DNA of 52,700 bases from Flavobacteriales bacterium (GCA_015075325.1 JABTUP010000021.1:1-52700); one strand, 5' to 3'; shown: positions 42,436 through 51,369, counted from the stretch's first letter. The notes: generated by a model not told the origin, from the letters alone. Made by a program: numbers and translations.

Positions 42436-43821
42436 ATGAATCACATCAAAAACTACATCCAAGAAAACAAAGACCGTTTTATCACAGAATTAATTGACTT
42501 GCTAAAAATACCGTCGATTAGTGCCGATAAAGCTTATAGCAATGATGTAGTAAAAACCGCTGAGGAAGTTAAAAAACGTTTGATTGAAGCTGGTGCTGAA
42601 AACGTAGAAGTTTGTGCAACTGCTGGTCACCCAATTGTGTATGCCGATAAAATTATTGACACCAACTTACCAACCGTTTTAGTTTACGGACATTACGATG
42701 TTCAACCAGCCGACCCAATTGATTTATGGGACAGCCCACCTTTTGAGCCAGTAATTAAAAAAACAGCTTTACATCCTGATGGGGCAATTTTTGCTCGTGG
42801 TGCTTGCGACGACAAAGGACAAATGTACATGCACGTTAAAGCATTTGAATTAATGATGAAAACCAACACTTTACCTTGCAACGTAAAATTTATGATTGAA
42901 GGTGAAGAAGAAGTTGGCTCTGAAAACTTAGGCACTTTTGTAAAACAAAACAAAGCCAAATTAAAAGCCGATGTTATTGTAATTTCTGATACGGGTATTA
43001 TTGCAAACGATGTTCCTTCAATAACTACAGGCTTAAGAGGTTTGAGTTATCTCGAAGTTGAAGTTACAGGTCCAAACCGAGATTTACACTCAGGTTTGTA
43101 TGGTGGTGCAGTTGCCAACCCAATAAACACGTTGGCAAAAATGATTGCTTCGTTAACCGACGAAAACAACCACATTACCATTCCTGGTTTTTACGATAAA
43201 GTAGAAGAATTGAGTGCTACAGAACGTGCCGAAATGGCAAAAGCACCAATTTCTGATGAAACCTACATCAAATCGTTAGATATTAATGCAGTTCAAGGCG
43301 AAAAAGGCTACAGCAGTTTAGAGCGGGTTTCTATTCGACCAACTTTGGATGTAAACGGAATTTGGGGTGGTTACATTGGCGAAGGAGCAAAAACGGTATT
43401 GCCATCAAAAGCATTTGCAAAAATTTCGATGCGTTTAGTTCCTCACCAAATTTCTGATGAGATTACTGAATTGTTTACCAAACACTTTGAAAACATTGCT
43501 CCAAAATCAGTTAAAGTAAAAGTAACGCCTCATCATGGCGGGACTCCTTATGTTACTCCTATTGATTTTAACGGTTATGTAGCTGCAAAAAAAGCCATGG
43601 AAGAAACCTTTGGTAAATCGCCAATTCCGGTGCGTAGTGGCGGAAGTATTCCTATTGTTGCTTTGTTTGAGCAAGAGCTGGGTTTAAAATCGGTTTTAAT
43701 GGGATTTGGTTTAGATTCGGATGCAATACATTCGCCAAACGAACATTACGGTATTTTTAATTACCTAAAAGGCATTGAAACCATTCCGTTGTTTTTTAAA
43801 TACTTTGCTGAATTAAAATAA
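42436..43821 (+). CDS. M20-family dipeptidase/carboxypeptidase
   Basis: The 461-residue metallopeptidase shows the M20 zinc motifs VYGHYDVQPAD (His, Asp), ARGACDDKGQMY (bridging Asp), catalytic EGEEEVGSENL and VISDTGI. The lid domain starts near GLRGLSYLEVEVTGPNRDLHSG and carries the conserved His. A last His lies in DAIHSPNEHYGI. The length fits the dipeptidase group that includes carnosinase-like enzymes. It has no signal peptide, so it probably works on peptides inside the cell. Confidence 0.9.
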   Translation: MNHIKNYIQENKDRFITELIDLLKIPSISADKAYSNDVVKTAEEVKKRLIEAGAENVEVCATAGHPIVYADKIIDTNLPTVLVYGHYDVQPADPIDLWDSPPFEPVIKKTALHPDGAIFARGACDDKGQMYMHVKAFELMMKTNTLPCNVKFMIEGEEEVGSENLGTFVKQNKAKLKADVIVISDTGIIANDVPSITTGLRGLSYLEVEVTGPNRDLHSGLYGGAVANPINTLAKMIASLTDENNHITIPGFYDKVEELSATERAEMAKAPISDETYIKSLDINAVQGEKGYSSLERVSIRPTLDVNGIWGGYIGEGAKTVLPSKAFAKISMRLVPHQISDEITELFTKHFENIAPKSVKVKVTPHHGGTPYVTPIDFNGYVAAKKAMEETFGKSPIPVRSGGSIPIVALFEQELGLKSVLMGFGLDSDAIHSPNEHYGIFNYLKGIETIPLFFKYFAELK

Positions 43822-43830
43822 CACCTTATT

Positions 43831-43927
43831 TGCCACAGATTACATAGATTAACGCAGATTATATTTCCACGCTTGGCGTGGAAATATTAAAAAAACAGAA
43901 TCAGTGAAAATTGGTGTAATTTGTGGC
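43831..43927. repeat. Dispersed palindromic element 2 (TGCCACAGATTACA type)
   Basis: Ends TGCCACAGATTACA and TGTAATTTGTGGCA pair in 13 of 14 positions. The inner stem ATATTTCCACGC-TTG-GCGTGGAAATAT (43861-43887) is perfect. Element 1 at 28492 has the same ends with a different core. Confidence 0.75.
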
Positions 43928-43947
43928 ATTATTTATCAATTAATACC

Positions 43948-44412
43948 ATGCTAAAACTAAAATCGGTACTTGTTCTAATCGTAATTTCAATCACGCTTAC
44001 CTCGTGTTTTAAGTACGAAGAGGTGGTAATGAAAGAAGTTACTAATGTTAGTGTTAATAGTTTTTCGGCAAACAACATTGAAATAAAGGTTGATATGCGA
44101 ATTATCAACCCCAACAACTATAAAATAAGTATTGTAGATTCTGACTTGGAATTGTTTGTGAAAAACAAAAAAGTAGGCAACTCAAAAATTAAAGATAAAA
44201 TAGATTTACCAAAAAATTCAGATGAAACGCATCAAATTGTTGTAAAGACTACTGTTGAAGACATGATTGGGACAGCTATTCCTGTAATTTTAAGTGTTTT
44301 GTTTGAAGATAGTGTTGACCTTCAAGTAAAAGGAGAAATAAAAGCTCAAGCAAAATCATTAAGCAAATCGTTTCCTGTTGATTTTAAGGAAAGGGTAAGA
44401 TTGGACAAATAA
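43948..44412 (+). CDS. LEA type 2 (WHy-domain) lipoprotein
   Basis: The ATG at 43948 is used, since a TTG frame at 43921 starts inside the palindromic element. The 154-residue protein has a lipoprotein signal peptide with lipobox LTSC (Cys at about 20). A WHy/LEA2-like beta domain follows: VSVNSFSANNIEIKVDMRIINPNNY, a typical NPN turn, given in parts as MRIINPNNYKISI and SDLELFVKNKKVG. Such proteins are thought to protect or bind other envelope molecules. It is followed 20 bp later by a toxin-antitoxin pair. Confidence 0.75.
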   Translation: MLKLKSVLVLIVISITLTSCFKYEEVVMKEVTNVSVNSFSANNIEIKVDMRIINPNNYKISIVDSDLELFVKNKKVGNSKIKDKIDLPKNSDETHQIVVKTTVEDMIGTAIPVILSVLFEDSVDLQVKGEIKAQAKSLSKSFPVDFKERVRLDK

Positions 44413-44432
44413 AAAAATAGTAATTTTAAATT

Positions 44433-44714
44433 ATGATTTCAGAAAAACAAAAAAATATCATTAAAAAGATTACTAGCAAATACAATGCTAAAATGGTTGG
44501 TATTTTTGGCTCTTATGCTAGAAACGAACAAACTAACGAAAGTGACCTTGATGTTTTAATCGATTTCGAATCTAACATTAACTTGCTCGAGCTAATTGGG
44601 CTAGAACAAGAATTATCAGAATTATTAGGAATAAAGGTTGATTTAGTAACCGTAAAATCGGTTAATGAAAAATTAAAGTCATACATTAACACAGATTTAA
44701 TCCGAATTGTTTAG
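44433..44714 (+). CDS. mntA: MntA-like nucleotidyltransferase antitoxin
   Basis: The 93-residue protein has the minimal nucleotidyltransferase signature GSx10DxD: Gly26-Ser27 and Asp38-x-Asp40 in GSYARNEQTNESDLDVLIDF (exactly at the 20-residue limit). A further strand, KVDLVTVKSV, would carry the third acidic residue. MntA proteins inactivate the partner HepT toxin by adding AMP to its tyrosine. Its TAG stop directly abuts the ATG of the HepT gene. Confidence 0.88.
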   Translation: MISEKQKNIIKKITSKYNAKMVGIFGSYARNEQTNESDLDVLIDFESNINLLELIGLEQELSELLGIKVDLVTVKSVNEKLKSYINTDLIRIV

Positions 44715-45062
44715 ATGAAAAAAAATCCAATTATTTATATCGAACATATTGCTGAGTGTATTAAAAAGATTAAAGAATACACTATTGATTTAGATGAAAG
44801 TGGATTCTTAAATAACCCTCTAATCCAAGATGCTGTTATTAGAAATTTTGAAATTATTGGAGAAGCCACAAAACATTTAAATGATGATTTTAGATTAAAA
44901 TATCCTAGAATTGAATGGAAGAAGATTGCTGGAATGAGAGATAAATTAATTCACGATTATATTGGCGTTGATTTGTGGGCTGTTTGGGGTGTGGTAGAAA
45001 ATATTCTCCCCGATTTGGAAGTAGAAATTAACATGATTTTGAACAACGAAAGTAATGTTTAA
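44715..45062 (+). CDS. hepT: HepT-like ribonuclease toxin (DUF86)
   Basis: The 115-residue all-helical HEPN protein has the catalytic RX4HXY motif at Arg75, His80 and Tyr82 (RDKLIHDY). HepT toxins cut RNA (some target tRNA) and are held inactive by MntA. The arrangement antitoxin then toxin with no gap is the standard one. This is the third toxin-antitoxin locus in 27 kb. Confidence 0.9.
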   Translation: MKKNPIIYIEHIAECIKKIKEYTIDLDESGFLNNPLIQDAVIRNFEIIGEATKHLNDDFRLKYPRIEWKKIAGMRDKLIHDYIGVDLWAVWGVVENILPDLEVEINMILNNESNV

Positions 45063-45083
45063 AGAAAGAGTAAAGTTGAGAAT

Positions 45084-45458
45084 ATGAAGAACATCTTTTC
45101 CATATTGATTGTTTTGTTTATTGCTCAAACTGGATTTGGTCAAACAAACTCCACCCAATTTGCTGACAAAAGCCCACTATTTAATGGTGCTACTGAAGAA
45201 ACCAATGGAATAAAAATAAAAACACACTTTAAAGGATGTGGGTTGAAATTATTAGAAAATGATAAGAATCGATATATTGGTGTATCGTTTATTATTGATT
45301 CAATTGGAACTCCAACATCTCCTATTGTACTATTTGGAAATGATTCAATAATGTTCAATAAAATTGTTAATTGTGTTGAAAATACCCCAAAATGGATTCC
45401 AGCCAAGAAAAATGGGAGAGATGTTTCATGTTGGTATAATTTAGCTTTTGAAAAATAA
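45084..45458 (+). CDS. Small secreted protein with a TonB-C-like domain
   Basis: The 124-residue protein has a signal peptide (MKNIFSILIVLFIAQTGFGQ). The mature part resembles a TonB C-terminal domain without the membrane anchor: YIGVSFIIDSIGTPTSPIVL, then NKIVNCVENTPKWIPAKKNG and a final strand WYNLAFEK. The word order VxxTPKWxPAKxNG is typical of Bacteroidota TonB-like domains. Its role is unknown. A terminator follows. Confidence 0.6.
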   Translation: MKNIFSILIVLFIAQTGFGQTNSTQFADKSPLFNGATEETNGIKIKTHFKGCGLKLLENDKNRYIGVSFIIDSIGTPTSPIVLFGNDSIMFNKIVNCVENTPKWIPAKKNGRDVSCWYNLAFEK

Positions 45459-45516
45459 AATAATTACTTCTGTTTCAAACATCTATTTGTTTTGAACTAG
45501 AGTTAGTTAAAATAGA

Positions 45517-45551
45517 AAAAAGGCGACAACATTTTACTGCCATCGCCTTTT
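45517..45551. terminator. Bidirectional terminator
   Basis: AAAAGGCGA (45517-45525) pairs with TCGCCTTTT (45543-45551), serving both the TonB-like gene on plus and the GldL-like gene on minus. Confidence 0.82.
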
Positions 45552-45577
45552 AACCACACTAACTAAACTTTTCTAAT

Positions 45578-46762
45578 TTATTCTTTTACCGAACTCAAGT
45601 AACTGTTCTCAGTTGTAGCAATTTGCAACTGGATTTGTGATAATTCTTGTAGTAACACCGAAAGAATGGTGTTTTCTAACTGCAACTTTTCAATAGCAAT
45701 AATTTTCTCTTGTTGATTTGGAAACAACATTTTTACTTTATTGTTGTAAACCTCAATTTCACTTTTTAATTTAGCTAACGAGTACTCACCTGTTCCATTC
45801 TCAAATATACGTCGAATCATACTATTATCATTTCCGCTTTGTAATTCGTTTAATGATAGATTTTTAGCTTTTTCAATAGGAATTACATCTGTTTTGGCTA
45901 TTAAGTGAGCCTTAATGTCTGCAATTTTATTAAATAATTGGGTTGAGGTTTGATGAAATTCTTTTACTTCTTGCTTATCGCTCAATTTAGTAAACAAGGT
46001 AGTATTTGCTTTTACCAACTCAGTTGAATTATTGTTCATAAAATCGTAAGATGCATTAATGCTTCCTAGTAGCCCAGTACTTGGATGTAAATTAAACAAC
46101 GCATACATCATACCTCCACAAGCCATCATCAACACCGTGTTAATGGTTGTATTAAATTTCAATTCTGCTCTTCTTATTCTAGTAAAATAGTACAACGGAA
46201 TGTATCCAAAAAGGAAAAAGGTAACGCTCCATCGCATTAAGAAATTAGCATAAGGCCAGTGCATTACTTTAAACACAATACCTGTGGCAGCACCCATTGC
46301 CATTAAAAATCCAAAAGCAAAAACCCATTTATCGGTTTTACTTTCATCATCTTTAAATTTGAGTACAATCATTAATGGTAGAAAAACTAAGCTAAAGAAC
46401 AATCCTCCTAAAACAATCATTATTCCTGCTCCAGGCCAATGCATGGTTTTAAAAATTGCTCCAAGTAGTATTAGTATTCCTGATATAGTTCCTGATATTT
46501 TTACTGTATTTTTCATGGCGTAATAGTTTTTAAAGGTTAACAAATTGGTTGTTTCCTCCTCAATTTCTTTCAATTCTTTTTTGAAAAATCGAGGCACAAT
46601 GCGTTCATAGAACTTGTAAAAGTCCTCACCTTCGGTCATCTCGTTTTCAACAATACAGCAAATGTGATCTAGTAGATTGTTTTGCAGATCTTCAATAACA
46701 ATCCCATTTGCCCTAATGTTGTCGAGAATAAAATCTATCTGTTCATCGGTTATTCTGTACAT
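45578..46762 (-). CDS. PadR-linked membrane protein with two GldL-like KxMHWP segments
   Basis: The 394-residue protein has a cytoplasmic N-terminal domain (about 1-70; LQNNLLDHICCIVENEMTEG) like the HAAS domains encoded next to PadR genes. About six membrane segments follow at 80-225, then a coiled C-terminal domain (about 250-394). Two membrane segments carry the same motif, FKTMHWPGAGIMIVLG and FKVMHWPYANFLM, which resembles the FKxxHWPGA segment of GldL, the T9SS/gliding motor protein. It overlaps the PadR gene by 20 bp. A regulatory membrane sensor is one reading, and a divergent GldL relative is another. Confidence 0.6.
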   Translation of the reverse strand: MYRITDEQIDFILDNIRANGIVIEDLQNNLLDHICCIVENEMTEGEDFYKFYERIVPRFFKKELKEIEEETTNLLTFKNYYAMKNTVKISGTISGILILLGAIFKTMHWPGAGIMIVLGGLFFSLVFLPLMIVLKFKDDESKTDKWVFAFGFLMAMGAATGIVFKVMHWPYANFLMRWSVTFFLFGYIPLYYFTRIRRAELKFNTTINTVLMMACGGMMYALFNLHPSTGLLGSINASYDFMNNNSTELVKANTTLFTKLSDKQEVKEFHQTSTQLFNKIADIKAHLIAKTDVIPIEKAKNLSLNELQSGNDNSMIRRIFENGTGEYSLAKLKSEIEVYNNKVKMLFPNQQEKIIAIEKLQLENTILSVLLQELSQIQLQIATTENSYLSSVKE

Positions 46763-47099
46763 TGGCTATTTTTAACTCAACGTCTAACAAAAATTTCATA
46801 GTATTCATGAAATCAACAAATTCATTCACTTTTAGGTCAACCGTAATATTGCCTTTTGGGGTAATCGTATAATATTTTCTTACCCTTTTGCCAATATACT
46901 CTGTTTCTGTTTCCACTTCTCCATTTTTCTCGAGTAAATGTAAAGTTGGATAAAGAGCACCTTCTGTAATTTGAATTTTGTCGTTTGTTAGTTCTTTTAC
47001 TCGTTGAGTAATTTCATAACCATACATTTTACCTTGCTCCTTGAGCAATTTTAAAACGATAGTTTTTAATGTTCCTTTTATTAGTTCTGATGAATACAT
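46743..47099 (-). CDS. PadR-family transcriptional regulator
   Basis: The ATG at 47099 is chosen. An upstream extension to 47165 would run through the operator. The 118-residue protein has the PadR winged helix: ELIKGTLKTIVLKLLKEQGK, MYGYEITQRVKELT, ITEGALYPTLHLLEKNGEV (the GALYP core) and RKYYTITPKG. Such small PadR proteins repress their own operon. It precedes and overlaps the membrane-protein gene. The operator is a 20-bp inverted repeat at 47110-47159. Confidence 0.87.
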   Translation of the reverse strand: MYSSELIKGTLKTIVLKLLKEQGKMYGYEITQRVKELTNDKIQITEGALYPTLHLLEKNGEVETETEYIGKRVRKYYTITPKGNITVDLKVNEFVDFMNTMKFLLDVELKIANVQNNR

Positions 47100-47103
47100 A
47101 GGA

Positions 47104-47159
47104 CAAATATACATAATATTCTTATGTATGTAATTTTTAATACATAAGAATATTATGTA
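47104..47159 (-). promoter_or_regulatory. PadR operon promoter with a large inverted-repeat operator
   Basis: Perfect 20-bp arms lie at 47110-47129 and 47140-47159 with a 10-base spacer. Each arm contains ACATAA-n5-TTATGT, itself a dyad. On the minus strand the -7 box TATATTTG (47111 to 47104) starts at the edge of the operator. The start codon begins only 4 bases after the box, so the transcript would be leaderless. Confidence 0.7.
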
Positions 47160-47194
47160 TTGCATTTAAACTATTGATTTACAGTTAAATAAAT

Positions 47195-47401
47195 TTAAAA
47201 CTGAGATTTGAAATCGTATAATATTTCATGAGGTATTTCACCTTCCATCTTTTCTTGTATTTCGTTTTGAATTTCTTCTCGAACTTTTCTAATCACGCTT
47301 AATTTTGCGGGTTCTATTGAACGAATAATAATTTTGTTTTTGTTTACTGATGTGTAATTAAAAACTGATTTTTTAAAAATTATCTGACCTGTTAAATTCA
47401 T
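47195..47401 (-). CDS. Small protein of unknown function
   Basis: The 68-residue frame starts at an ATG at 47401 and ends at 47195. It is charged, with a predicted coiled C-terminal half (VIRKVREEIQNEIQEKMEGE). No family is recognised and there is no signal peptide. It lies 22 bp downstream of another small frame (47424-47561) in the same direction. It may be real but the support is codon pattern and position only. Confidence 0.45.
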   Translation of the reverse strand: MNLTGQIIFKKSVFNYTSVNKNKIIIRSIEPAKLSVIRKVREEIQNEIQEKMEGEIPHEILYDFKSQF

Positions 47402-47423
47402 TTTTGTATTTAATTAATCGTTG

Positions 47424-47561
47424 TTATTTAATGCAAATTATCCACAGCAATATGGTTATTAATATTATAGGAAAAACTGCTCCGATGATTTTTTGATAAA
47501 AAGGAGTTGAATGATTATAATAACATACCTCAAATAATACAGTTATTGCTTTCTTAACCAT
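47424..47561 (-). CDS. 45-residue membrane peptide
   Basis: ATG at 47561, stop at 47424. The peptide has a charged start (MVKKAITVLFEVCYYNHS) and a single strong membrane helix near the C-terminus (IIGAVFPIILITILLWIICI). It lies between the beta-propeller T9SS gene (ending 47582) and the 68-residue gene, all on minus, so the three may share a transcript. The single helix and tight spacing favour a real small membrane protein. No function is assigned. Confidence 0.4.
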   Translation of the reverse strand: MVKKAITVLFEVCYYNHSTPFYQKIIGAVFPIILITILLWIICIK

Positions 47562-47581
47562 TGCAGATGTTTGTTGTTGTG

Positions 47582-49663
47582 TTATTTTTTAATTAATAGT
47601 TTATGCGATTCAAATATTGTTTCGGATTTAAAAGTGATAAAATACACTCCTTCAGGAAAAAGTTGTAAATCTATCTTTTTGTACTTCATCCTATCTTTAA
47701 CATCCGATGATTGATTGAACACAACTTGTCCTAAAGTGTTAACAATTGAAATATTTAAAGTTTCGTTGGTTAAATCATTGTTAAAATCAATAGTTAACTC
47801 GTTTTTAGCCGGATTCGGGTAAAAAACTATTCGGTTATCAGGATTTATCCTTATGGTTCTGATTTCAGAATATGAAGATTCACCATTAAAATCGGTTTGT
47901 TTTAAGCGGTAATAAGAAACTCCTTTTAAAGGAGAGAAATCATAATCAATATAATGTTGGTTTTGGCTGCTGTTTCCTGCTCCTTTTTTTACTAAAATAT
48001 CCTCCCAAAATTTTAAATCCGTTGAGCGTTGAATGGTAAAATAATCGTTGTTTATTTCGGTACTTGTTACCCATGTAAGCTCTACTTTTCCTTCTTTGAC
48101 TGGATTAACTTCAAAACTAGACAGTTTTATGGGTAATAATATGAGGGTAGAATATTTTGCCAAAAAGGCGTTATCAGCAGTGCCTGTAGCAGTATAATCT
48201 CCACCAGCATTGTTGGGGTCAAAATCTTGAGTTGAATTGTTTCGAAAATAGCCCCACACATACATAGGGCTGGGTGTTTGACTTCTATCTAAATGTACAG
48301 CACTTGCATAATTATCCCAAGAGGTTACTGTGGCAGATGTTATTGCATGAGCCCATTGATATTTAAAATCAGAATCATATTCTCCAAAAAAGATGTGGCG
48401 TTGACCATTCACCCCCTTTAGTTGTGCTCCACCTGTACCCTCAGGATTATAATCAGCTTGCCCCAACATGGCACCACCTATAGCTATATTACCTGCTCCA
48501 TCTACCTTAATGCCATAACCAGCCTCACCAAATGAAGCACTTCCAATACCATAAGACCAAACATGATTACCTGCACCGGTGTATTTAGCAACAAAAACAT
48601 CTAAAGAGCCTGCAGCAGTTAGATTTCTTGTGCCTGCACTTGGATCAAAATCTGCCGTACCTTGATAAACTCCTGTTGCATAAATATTCCCGGCATTATC
48701 AACATCCATATTCCAAACGTAATTAGAGGAAGCTCCTGCTGCAATATTGTTTACCCATTGTCGGTTTCCGTTAAAATCATATTTAGCTATAAAAGCATCT
48801 CTACTGCTTGCATTAACAGCAAGAGGAGTTCCTGAAAAAATCGGATTTGCACCACTGTTTTGACCTATTCCACCACTAAAATAAACGTAATTATTCACGT
48901 TATCTACTACTAAACCTCCACCAGAATTATTGATGCTATTGGTAACATTTACTCTCCAAGAGAAGTCTCCATTTGTGGTATATTTAACTAAATACATGTG
49001 AGTAGTGTTGGCAATGCCTGTTGCAGATGGTGCAGTGCTGCTTTTTATATCAAAATTTACAGGGGTTGATCCATTATTTACTAATCCCATCATGTAGATA
49101 TTTTCACTATTGTCTAACCCAATTCCGTATGGTAAATCCGAACCTCCTCCTCCCGGACTTCCTCCGGTATAGCACCAAACCATAGCTCCTGTTGAAGCAT
49201 TGTATTTTCCAAGAAAGAAATCAGCAGCAGAACTTGCATCACTTTGTCTAAAGTTAGTACCTGCATCGGGGTCAAAATCCAACCCGGGTGCTGACGAATA
49301 CGTAAAACTACCTGCAACATATAAGAAACCATTTTTTTCAGCCATAGCCAAAGGGCTGTATCCTGTTGTGCTATTTGGACTTCCAAATTTTTTAGTCCAT
49401 TGTAAATTACCTAATTTATCAAATTTAGAAATGAAACCCATTTGTTCGTGCGTAGTTGTCTCTACAGCACCAAAAAAAGTAACCTGAGGAGCTGTTTGGT
49501 CATCAAATGAACCTCCCACATATACATTTCCAGCAGCATCAGTAGTCATGGCATGTGCATCAATATCATCATTTACATCTGAAATTTGTCTAAACCATTG
49601 TAAATCTTGAGAGATGGATAACTGAGAAACAGCTAGAAGGATGATTAGTAGATTTTTTTTCAT
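47582..49663 (-). CDS. SBBP-repeat beta-propeller protein with T9SS type A tail
   Basis: The 693-residue secreted protein has a signal peptide (MKKNLLIILLAVSQLSISQ). A propeller of repeats of about 45-60 residues follows at about 35-500, each with DNxGNxYxxGxFxGTxDFDP (DNAGNIYATGVYQGTADFDP, VDGAGNIAIGGAMLGQADYN). A fibronectin/Ig-like bridge at about 510-600 (LPIKLSSFEVNPVKEGKVEL) is typical of T9SS proteins. A type A sorting domain (VFYPNPAKNELTIDF, GVYFITFKSETI, LLIKK) ends it. The ligand of the propeller is unknown. Confidence 0.82.
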   Translation of the reverse strand: MKKNLLIILLAVSQLSISQDLQWFRQISDVNDDIDAHAMTTDAAGNVYVGGSFDDQTAPQVTFFGAVETTTHEQMGFISKFDKLGNLQWTKKFGSPNSTTGYSPLAMAEKNGFLYVAGSFTYSSAPGLDFDPDAGTNFRQSDASSAADFFLGKYNASTGAMVWCYTGGSPGGGGSDLPYGIGLDNSENIYMMGLVNNGSTPVNFDIKSSTAPSATGIANTTHMYLVKYTTNGDFSWRVNVTNSINNSGGGLVVDNVNNYVYFSGGIGQNSGANPIFSGTPLAVNASSRDAFIAKYDFNGNRQWVNNIAAGASSNYVWNMDVDNAGNIYATGVYQGTADFDPSAGTRNLTAAGSLDVFVAKYTGAGNHVWSYGIGSASFGEAGYGIKVDGAGNIAIGGAMLGQADYNPEGTGGAQLKGVNGQRHIFFGEYDSDFKYQWAHAITSATVTSWDNYASAVHLDRSQTPSPMYVWGYFRNNSTQDFDPNNAGGDYTATGTADNAFLAKYSTLILLPIKLSSFEVNPVKEGKVELTWVTSTEINNDYFTIQRSTDLKFWEDILVKKGAGNSSQNQHYIDYDFSPLKGVSYYRLKQTDFNGESSYSEIRTIRINPDNRIVFYPNPAKNELTIDFNNDLTNETLNISIVNTLGQVVFNQSSDVKDRMKYKKIDLQLFPEGVYFITFKSETIFESHKLLIKK

Positions 49664-49806
49664 GTTATTAGAATTTATAAATGAACCAGATTTTTATCCT
49701 GATTATAAATTTAATGATGCTGCTTCAATCGAAAATTAAAACAATGAAGTTGATTATATTTTGTTTTATATCTAGTTAATATATTTTAAATAAAACATAT
49801 TATTTT

Positions 49807-49829
49807 ATAGATATTAATATCTATTTTTG
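49807..49829 (+). promoter_or_regulatory. Palindromic operator and -7 box directly before a start codon
   Basis: ATAGATATTAATATCTAT (49807-49824) is a perfect 18-bp palindrome whose end overlaps the -7 box TATTTTTG (49822-49829). The ATG at 49834 is only 4 bases later, so the transcript would be leaderless and probably repressor-controlled. Confidence 0.6.
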
Positions 49830-49833
49830 TTTT

Positions 49834-51369
49834 ATGTCTAAAATAGATGATGTTTTTGAATTAGTAAAAAGCCTAACAAAAAACGAAAAGCGTTTTTTTA
49901 AAATTTTCTCCAAACGACATGGAGAAAAAGATGATTTGAAATACCTTCAATTGTTCGATATTTATGATTCGTTTGCAGTGTTCGAAAAAGAAAATATTGA
50001 ACAGGAAATTCGTATTAAAAATCTTACCAACATTCGAAACATTAAACACCAACTTAATTTACAGATATTAAGGTGTTTAAATACTTATCACTACCAAAAA
50101 ACTATTGAGAATGAAGTATTTAACCATTTACAAAATGGTCAGATTTTATTCGAAAAAGGACTTTTTAATCACGCTTATAAAGCAATAAATCAAGCAAAAA
50201 ATTTAGCAAAAAAACACAATTTAAACCTACTGCTTTTAGATTGTTTAAAGAAAGAAAAACAAATAGCAAGAGAGCTTTACATCAAAGAAAAGATAGAGTA
50301 TTTTGCATCCGAAGGTTTAAGCGAAGAAAAAGAACTGCTCAATCAATACCTGAAAACCTGTGAAACCCTCCACTTAAGAAATCAGTTGATTTTAACCAGT
50401 AGAGAATCAAAAAATATCGATAAAAATCAACTAAAATTACAAACAAAAGCGATAGAGAATCAAGTGTTGGCATTAAAGATTGATGAAAATACATCGTTTG
50501 AAAATGCAGAAGCAGCATTGATTACACAATCTTATTTTTATATTTCTAATCAGGATTTTAAAAGTGCAGCAGAAGTACAACAACAATTAAAAGAACTGTA
50601 TAAAATCTATCCTGAACAAATAGAGTTACAACATTCAAATTATCTTTCTGCCTTATATAATTTAATGGTGTCTTGCTTAATTTTAAAAAAGTTCGAAAAG
50701 GTTGAAACCATTTTAAACACCATAAATGCTTATCGGTTAAAACAAAACAGTAGGTTGGTAAACCTAAAATTGTTTACTTATTTAAACATTGGGTTAGCCT
50801 TTTATAACAAGAAAGGCGATTTTGTTAAAAGCAGTTCTTATGAAACCGATATTAATCAAGGGTTAATAAATTTTAATAATGCCATTCATGATTTTGCAAA
50901 GGTTAGTTTGCATTTACACTTAACGGTATCTTTTATAGGAGTAAAAAATTACGAAAAAGCAACCTTTTGGGTAAACAAACTGTTAAACGAATTACATTCT
51001 AAAAGCATTGCAACTCATTTATTGATTGGTAAAATTTTATCACTGATTATAGCCTTTGAACAAAAAAAATTTACTTACCTTAATTTTATTACCAAGCAAT
51101 ATATTAATGAAATTGATTTAGTCGAAAATAGACCAAAAAGTTTGGATTTATTAATCGGTTTTTTTTATTCGAATAACTTCGATGAGCTTACTAAATCAGA
51201 AACAAAAAAATTATTGGAAAAATTAAAATTAGATTTGAATAATTTATTTGTTGACTCAAATGAAAAAATAATTGTTGAAGTTTTTGATGTTTTAAGTTGG
51301 ATAGATTCTAACATTTACAATCAGTCGTTCGAATACTTAATTAAAATTAAATTTAACAACAATTTATAA
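49834..51369 (+). CDS. Large helical-repeat protein of unknown function
   Basis: The 511-residue protein is all helical, without signal peptide or membrane segment. It opens with a conserved-looking [27 protein letters not shown], given here as [13 protein letters not shown], and continues with TPR-like helical pairs (for example [37 protein letters not shown]). Proteins of this shape are widespread in Bacteroidota, but I know no assigned role. It is expressed from a leaderless-type promoter (49807-49829) and ends 11 bp before the DUF255 gene. Confidence 0.6.
   Translation: MSKIDDVFELVKSLTKNEKRFFKIFSKRHGEKDDLKYLQLFDIYDSFAVFEKENIEQEIRIKNLTNIRNIKHQLNLQILRCLNTYHYQKTIENEVFNHLQNGQILFEKGLFNHAYKAINQAKNLAKKHNLNLLLLDCLKKEKQIARELYIKEKIEYFASEGLSEEKELLNQYLKTCETLHLRNQLILTSRESKNIDKNQLKLQTKAIENQVLALKIDENTSFENAEAALITQSYFYISNQDFKSAAEVQQQLKELYKIYPEQIELQHSNYLSALYNLMVSCLILKKFEKVETILNTINAYRLKQNSRLVNLKLFTYLNIGLAFYNKKGDFVKSSSYETDINQGLINFNNAIHDFAKVSLHLHLTVSFIGVKNYEKATFWVNKLLNELHSKSIATHLLIGKILSLIIAFEQKKFTYLNFITKQYINEIDLVENRPKSLDLLIGFFYSNNFDELTKSETKKLLEKLKLDLNNLFVDSNEKIIVEVFDVLSWIDSNIYNQSFEYLIKIKFNNNL

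Noticed and set aside
43921..43947. TTG start of the LEA2-like lipoprotein
   Set aside because: It lies inside the palindromic repeat element and would precede the lipoprotein signal peptide; the ATG at 43948 fits.
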